Shown here: positions 7,191-10,443 of the stretch, in pieces
How the letters are laid out: the number at the start of each line of letters is the position of its first letter
Numbering within the stretch: position 1 is the stretch's first letter
From: Epsilonproteobacteria bacterium 4484_65
GTDB taxonomy: Bacteria; Campylobacterota; Campylobacteria; Campylobacterales; Sulfurovaceae
Reading direction: 5' to 3'
Length of the DNA stretch: 10,443 bases
Assembly (NCBI GenBank): GCA_002085305.1
Contig: NATJ01000018.1
Span: forward strand, 1-10,443
Notes under the pieces: model-generated
Databases searched by the model: none
Seen by the model: the letters and a program-made list of their open reading frames with translations, nothing else
Told to the model about the DNA's origin: nothing
Made by a program: the position numbers and the translations under genes

Positions 7191-8660
7191 TTATGCTTTA
7201 CCAGAAAGCATTCCATACATGGTCATAGGTTTCAACGCATATACTTTCATGAGCCAGAAGACCCATCTCTCAACTGTTGGGTCAAGTGGGAACGAAGGTG
7301 TTGGCGAAACAGTCCAGTCAAATTCCGCAAGCATCACTGTACCAATATCTGTGATCAATGGACAGACAGTATACCCTGCATATTTAGCCTCAAGCGTTTT
7401 GCCGTTCATTAAGGCAATCAGATTGTCTACAAGTACTTTATACTGCTTTCTTACAGATCCACCTGTTTTCCCCATTGGCACTTGTGCAACATCTCCTAGA
7501 GAAAATACATTCTCATATCTGATATGCTGAAGTGTCTCTTTGTTTACAGGCACCCAGCCTTTAGCTGAACCTAGATCTGACTCTCCAATCTCTCTTGGAG
7601 CAAGTTGAGCTGGTGTGATATGTAAAAAATCATACGGGACTCTTATCTTTTCATGCTTAGGAATAACCTCAAAATCTTTCATAACAGGATCCCATGGACC
7701 TTTCTCCTGCCACTTAGAATCAAAAACAGCGATCTTATTTTCTTTATCTACTTCTATAAGGTTGTGTCTGTAGTGCCACTTAAAGTCTTCTCTTTTAAAC
7801 TGTTCGAGAATTGCATCATGGTATTCAGGTACACCGAACATTGCTCCACCATTTGGGTAGAAGGTAAGTTCCGCATTTTCTCTTGCACCTTCCTCTTTGA
7901 GTCTGGCATTGGCAAGATACATAATCTTCTTAGGAGCACCACCACACTTAATAGGTGTACTTGGGTGAGTGAAAACAAATTTTGTTTTTTTACCGGATTT
8001 AGCACTTGCAATATGTTTTTGCATAATCTCCCAAGTTTTAGTAGCACCTTCAGCTGTATAGACAGAACAAATATCGTCACCCAAAGCCTTAAGTAGTTTA
8101 CTATTGTCACCGGTTGAATAAGCACGACCAGCCTCCTCTAAGCCTTTAATTCTTTCAAAATCAAGCTGTAGGCCAGTTGCAACAATGAGGTAGTCATAAG
8201 AGACCACGGTACCTTTGTCTGTAGTCAGTTTATTCTCTTGAGGATTAAAAAGTATCGCTTTCTCTTTGATCACTTTTACACCATCTGGTACAAAGTCATC
8301 TCTATTGTAAGCGATGTCATCTTGATCCCAAATACCAGCACCTATAAGTGTTTGCCCCGGCTGATACGATACTGCCAATTTTTCAGGTTCGATCACCGTA
8401 ATATCCGGATTGTCCAAATTAAGTGTTAATCTTGCTGCTGTACTCATACCTGCAAGTCCACCACCAACGATCACTATTTTACCTTTGGCATTACTTTTTA
8501 CTATCTTCTCTTCTTCAGCACTGGCACTCGTAGCAGCACCCATAAAGATACCGGCACCGGAGAGACCTGCTAATTTCATAGCTTCTCTTCTACTCATACC
8601 TTTCTTCGATAGATCTTCATCCATCTTCGATAACATTTTTTCAATATATTTCTTGTCCAT
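7191..8660 (-). CDS. Tat-exported FAD oxidoreductase: type II-like sulfide:quinone oxidoreductase / FccB family
   Basis: A 489-residue flavoprotein. A twin-arginine signal is visible as MSRREAMKLAGLSGAG at 22-37, ending near SASA (45-48), so it is periplasmic. The FAD dinucleotide motif is KIVIVGGGLAGMS (61-73), with YLIVATG at 158-164 and VFSLGDVAQVP at 386-396. Two likely redox cysteines are Cys239 in PIKCGGAPKKIMYL and Cys433 in YTVCPLITD. Both surroundings closely match human-type (type II) SQR, where the equivalent cysteines carry the sulfane bridge. The C-terminal stretch FPLDPTVERWVFWLMK also matches SQR, where it helps membrane attachment and quinone access. The role is sulfide oxidation to a sulfane product. 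The electron acceptor may be quinone or the cytochrome c encoded 9 bp upstream, as in flavocytochrome c (FccAB/SoxEF). An AAGGG site precedes the ATG. The family match is from memory. Confidence 0.85.
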   Translation of the reverse strand: MDKKYIEKMLSKMDEDLSKKGMSRREAMKLAGLSGAGIFMGAATSASAEEEKIVKSNAKGKIVIVGGGLAGMSTAARLTLNLDNPDITVIEPEKLAVSYQPGQTLIGAGIWDQDDIAYNRDDFVPDGVKVIKEKAILFNPQENKLTTDKGTVVSYDYLIVATGLQLDFERIKGLEEAGRAYSTGDNSKLLKALGDDICSVYTAEGATKTWEIMQKHIASAKSGKKTKFVFTHPSTPIKCGGAPKKIMYLANARLKEEGARENAELTFYPNGGAMFGVPEYHDAILEQFKREDFKWHYRHNLIEVDKENKIAVFDSKWQEKGPWDPVMKDFEVIPKHEKIRVPYDFLHITPAQLAPREIGESDLGSAKGWVPVNKETLQHIRYENVFSLGDVAQVPMGKTGGSVRKQYKVLVDNLIALMNGKTLEAKYAGYTVCPLITDIGTVMLAEFDWTVSPTPSFPLDPTVERWVFWLMKVYALKPMTMYGMLSGKA

Positions 8661-8669
8661 ATTTGCCCT

Positions 8670-9047
8670 TTATTTTAAACCGTTGATATATTTAGCAACA
8701 GCATCGATTTCATCCCAAGATAGATCTTTTGTTGCACTTATCATTACTGCACCATAACCGTACTTGTTAAGGGGACCATAATCTTTACTTTTTATACCAC
8801 CTCTATATTCTTTGAGTGTTTTAGCTAGTTCTGCCGTATCCATTCCGGCAATTACAGCATATGAAACGTTTGTTAAGCCTGCAGAACTAGTCTGCTTACC
8901 ATCTTTACCATGGCAGTGTGCACACTCTTTTGCATAGATTTTATCAGCCTGAGGTGGCAACAGTAAGCCGGACTTGTAGGGTACTGTGCTTTCAGAAGCA
9001 ATAAGACCAATACTAGCCAATAGCATAGAAAGAACTATTTTTTTCAT
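8670..9047 (-). CDS. Exported monohaem cytochrome c, first gene of the sox operon
   Basis: A 125-residue small cytochrome c with a signal peptide (residues 1-18, MKKIVLSMLLASIGLIAS) and one haem site, CAHCH at 42-46 followed by GKDGK, typical of class I cytochromes. The probable distal ligand is Met102 in AVMISATKDLS, and a C-terminal helix WDEIDAVAKYINGLK closes the fold. It lies 9 bp before the Tat-exported flavoprotein, the arrangement seen for flavocytochrome c sulfide dehydrogenase (FccA/SoxE-like). It is therefore a candidate electron acceptor for that flavoprotein, for SoxCD, or for both. Typical FccA proteins can have two haems; this one has one. An AAGG site lies 6 bases before the ATG. 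The start overlaps the stop of a 10-codon leader ORF. Confidence 0.9.
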   Translation of the reverse strand: MKKIVLSMLLASIGLIASESTVPYKSGLLLPPQADKIYAKECAHCHGKDGKQTSSAGLTNVSYAVIAGMDTAELAKTLKEYRGGIKSKDYGPLNKYGYGAVMISATKDLSWDEIDAVAKYINGLK

Positions 9048-9076
9048 TTTAAACCTTTATTTTTAATTTTATCCAT
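9044..9076 (-). CDS. Possible 10-residue leader peptide overlapping the cytochrome c start
   Basis: A short frame MDKIKNKGLK ends in TGA that shares bases with the ATG of the cytochrome gene (ATGA overlap). It has a near-ideal site, AGGAG at 9083-9087, 6 bases before its ATG, stronger than the AAGG used by the cytochrome gene. It sits within the predicted 5' leader. It could couple translation of the first operon gene to ribosome flow through the leader. The peptide has no attenuator-like run of one regulatory amino acid, though four of ten residues are lysine. Seen directly: frame, sites and overlap. Use in the cell is inference, and chance cannot be ruled out in such a short frame. Confidence 0.35.
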   Translation of the reverse strand: MDKIKNKGLK

Positions 9077-9101
9077 TTTCTTCTCCTGGAAATAAAATAA
9101 C

Positions 9102-9137
9102 TTCAATAAGTATAATCTTTTTTGATTAATTTGTAAA
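9102..9137 (-). promoter_or_regulatory. Sigma70-type promoter of the sox operon
   Basis: On the minus strand a -35 box TTTACA (9137-9132), a 17-base spacer and a -10 box TATACT (9114-9109) are well placed, predicting a transcript start near 9102, about 55 bases before the first gene. The spacer is A/T-rich, with a run of six As just before the -10 region, as is common in this phylum. No other good promoter is seen between the co-directional genes, so this one probably serves the whole run down to 1390. Confidence 0.6.
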
Positions 9138-9141
9138 GTTA

Positions 9142-9174
9142 TATTTAAAATATTTTATTAATTATTTAAAATAT
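9142..9174 (-). repeat. Two 12-bp direct repeats just upstream of the -35 box
   Basis: The plus-strand word TATTTAAAATAT occurs at 9142-9153 and again at 9163-9174. The copies are 21 bp apart, two helical turns, and the nearer one ends 4 bases from the -35 box. The position fits either a tandem activator site or an A/T-rich UP element. The background here is very AT-rich, so chance is a real alternative. Confidence 0.4.
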
Positions 9175-9296
9175 ATAATTTTTTGTGATAAATTTATACA
9201 CTGCACTACATACTCCAATCAATAAAAGTCATTAAAGCAATCAAATATCATCATGAACTATAGTTTAGATTAATTACCTTAATATTAACAAAATTG

Positions 9297-9494
9297 CTAA
9301 CAATCGCCTTTTACTCCAAGATCCATCATCTTATACATAGTATCTCTTATATATTCTGCCTGCTTCATCATTTCAGAATAACGCATATATACTAACTGAA
9401 CTTCTTTTAATTCAAATTTATAACTTGTATTTATGCAGTATAAAAAAGAAAAGTGTATCAAAAGTGAAGAGAAGATAGTGGCGGAGATTAACAA
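9297..9494 (-). CDS. Doubtful small reading frame or gene remnant
   Basis: A 65-codon frame starts with TTG inside the hairpin behind the porin gene and has no ribosome site, so the start is not credible. The second half, from an ATG at 9386, reads like real protein: MRYSEMMKQAEYIRDTMYKM, then MDLGVKGDC, a charged amphipathic helix of 29 residues. It too lacks a clear ribosome site. The first half is hydrophobic and may be chance. I do not recognise the sequence. It may be the C-terminal remnant of a lost gene, or a small protein with an unusual start. It is included so the stretch is not read as empty. Confidence 0.2.
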   Translation of the reverse strand: MLISATIFSSLLIHFSFLYCINTSYKFELKEVQLVYMRYSEMMKQAEYIRDTMYKMMDLGVKGDC

Positions 9495-9514
9495 AGGGAA
9501 AGTCCCTTTGTTAA
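9488..9514 (-). terminator. Strong hairpin downstream of the porin gene
   Basis: A perfect 12-bp inverted repeat with a 3-base loop (arms 9488-9499 and 9503-9514; arm TTAACAAAGGGA) begins 12 bases after the porin stop codon. This is the right place for a factor-independent terminator. The following T-run on the minus strand is short and broken, so it may instead serve as an RNA-stabilising 3' end. It separates the porin gene from the sox operon. Confidence 0.65.
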
Positions 9515-9526
9515 GAAAGATTAAGA

Positions 9527-10443
9527 TTAAAATCTATATCGAAGATAGAATCTAAAGTCTTGCGCTGCTTCAACAGTATTTTCAGCGAAGATTGCAGCCC
9601 CTGCCATTTCTCCTGCTGTTTGTTGTGCTTGTGCCATTGGCATACCTTGCCCCATAAGGGCACCAGTAACTACACCAAGATTATGTGCACCATTTTGATC
9701 GACAGTACCACCCATCGCTGCAAATGCTGAGGCACCCGCTTTCATATCATCAATTTTCATAGCATTACCGGAGAAGTTTCCAAAGAATCCTTGACTACCT
9801 GCATAATCATATGTAACATCTGTATATCTAACCTGTGCACTTAATGCATCAGTAAGTTGATAAGTAAAATATGCTTCCCATGCATCACCACGAGCAGCTA
9901 TCTTAGAACCGATCATAGTATCTTCTGCATACGTAAATGGTCTCCAGTATTGACTACCATGGTTAAATTCAAGGCCAACTACCCCTTTTTCTGTAACTGG
10001 CAATTGTGCTCCAACCCAGTAAGAAGTACCTGTTTCACTGTCTGCAGAACCAAGCATTGCACTACCATCATCCGGCTGTGTCTTACTCCAGGCAAACGAA
10101 CCGAATACTTTTGCATCAGCAAAATAACCATCTTCTGTGATACCATCAACCAATACAGAAATGGCTGCACCTTGCATATCACCATACTGCGTAAAATCTG
10201 ATGGAGTCATTGCTAAGCTTGGGTTCATTGGATCACCACTTATTGCTGGAACAGGATCCATTCCTGGAAGCTCAAATGCTTTAAACCAAGTAGTTTTTAC
10301 AATGAATTGACCATCATTATATGGTTCAAAAATAAATCCGGCAAGATCGATATTGTCAAGACCCTCATTTTCAGCATATGGTGTTCCATCAGCAAACATA
10401 GGTGTTGCATTTGTAGAGCCACGTCCCATACATACTTTAAAAC
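9527..10443 (-). CDS. C-terminal part of an outer-membrane beta-barrel protein (porin; possibly DUF3373-type)
   Basis: At least 305 residues are encoded. The frame stays open to the window edge (FKVC before the first ATG at 10429), and that ATG has no ribosome site, so the true start lies outside. The sequence alternates polar and aromatic residues in strand-like stretches such as FIVKTTWFKAFEL, YWVGAQL, GVVGLEFNHG and WEAYFTYQL. It ends in DFRFYLRYRF, the aromatic C-terminal strand needed for outer-membrane insertion by the BAM complex. The GRGSTNATPMFADG stretch recalls the DUF3373 porin-like proteins of Campylobacterota, though this is from memory. Between codons at 9566 and 9763 lies a Met/Ala/Gly/Gln-rich segment unlike the strands, probably a long loop. 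The substrate cannot be read. The hairpin behind it suggests a separate transcript from sox. Confidence 0.75.
   Translation of the reverse strand, partial: FKVCMGRGSTNATPMFADGTPYAENEGLDNIDLAGFIFEPYNDGQFIVKTTWFKAFELPGMDPVPAISGDPMNPSLAMTPSDFTQYGDMQGAAISVLVDGITEDGYFADAKVFGSFAWSKTQPDDGSAMLGSADSETGTSYWVGAQLPVTEKGVVGLEFNHGSQYWRPFTYAEDTMIGSKIAARGDAWEAYFTYQLTDALSAQVRYTDVTYDYAGSQGFFGNFSGNAMKIDDMKAGASAFAAMGGTVDQNGAHNLGVVTGALMGQGMPMAQAQQTAGEMAGAAIFAENTVEAAQDFRFYLRYRF

Larger units (their letters stand above)
9048..9526. other. AT-rich intergenic region between the porin gene and the sox operon
   Basis: About 480 bases hold no confident gene. Contents from right to left: the porin-side hairpin (9488-9514), a doubtful small frame (9297-9494), an AT-rich stretch with a 10-bp palindrome at 9256-9265, two direct repeats (9142-9174), the operon promoter (9102-9137) and the leader ORF (9044-9076). 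I see no tRNA, CRISPR repeat or insertion-sequence end. Confidence 0.7.

Noticed and set aside
7653..8125. Long open frames in other phases within the flavoprotein gene
   Set aside because: The flavoprotein frame carries the cofactor motifs and continues unbroken through the region; the others lack any recognisable feature.
9256..9265. Palindrome AACTATAGTT as an operator
   Set aside because: It is short, lies about 120 bp upstream of the -35 box, and could easily occur by chance in AT-rich DNA.
1..10443. CRISPR arrays, tRNA or rRNA genes, insertion sequences
   Set aside because: No regularly spaced repeats, clover-leaf candidates, transposase-like frames or terminal inverted repeats were seen on either strand.

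Overview
The window looks like chromosome of a sulfur-oxidising member of the Campylobacterota (Epsilonproteobacteria), close in style to Sulfurovum or Sulfurimonas. The support is the AT-rich DNA, the AAGGA-type ribosome binding sites, and a sox cluster built around soxCDYZ without soxXAB. This placement is by recall of family and gene order; no search was run.

Layout. (a) 1-556, plus strand: a broken HupE/UreJ-type membrane protein gene. Its N-terminal domain is joined out of frame to its extreme C-terminus, and the membrane core is missing. (b) 572-1309, minus strand: a secreted protein with four 42-residue kinesin-light-chain-like TPR units. (c) 1390-9047, minus strand: a tightly packed run of ten genes read right to left: monohaem cytochrome c, Tat-exported sulfide:quinone oxidoreductase/FccB-type flavoprotein, an unrecognised 139-residue protein, soxC, soxD, soxY, soxZ, a SoxH-like metallo-beta-lactamase-fold protein, a periplasmic thioredoxin-like protein, and a MOSC-domain protein. 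Gaps are 5-62 bp, and soxC and soxD overlap by 20 bp. (d) 9048-9526: an AT-rich intergenic stretch with a convincing sigma70-type promoter for the operon, a 10-codon leader ORF overlapping the first gene, two 12-bp direct repeats just upstream of the -35 box, a doubtful small reading frame, and a strong hairpin. (e) 9527-10443, minus strand: the C-terminal part of an outer-membrane beta-barrel protein that runs off the window.

How the genes fit together. SoxYZ carries sulfur intermediates on the SoxY C-terminal GGCGG cysteine. SoxCD (molybdenum protein plus dihaem cytochrome) oxidises the carrier-bound sulfane sulfur and passes electrons to cytochromes. The Tat-exported flavoprotein with the small cytochrome c would add sulfide oxidation on the same side of the membrane. 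The thioredoxin-like protein may keep the SoxY thiol reduced, and the MOSC protein may serve the molybdenum cofactor of SoxC. SoxXA and SoxB must be encoded elsewhere if the pathway is complete, which matches the split sox clusters known in this phylum.

No system unlike anything known is evident. The best leads are the unrecognised gene between the flavoprotein and soxC, the Tat-exported type II-like SQR paired with a cytochrome, the overlapping leader ORF with its promoter-proximal repeats, and the deletion inside the hupE-like gene.
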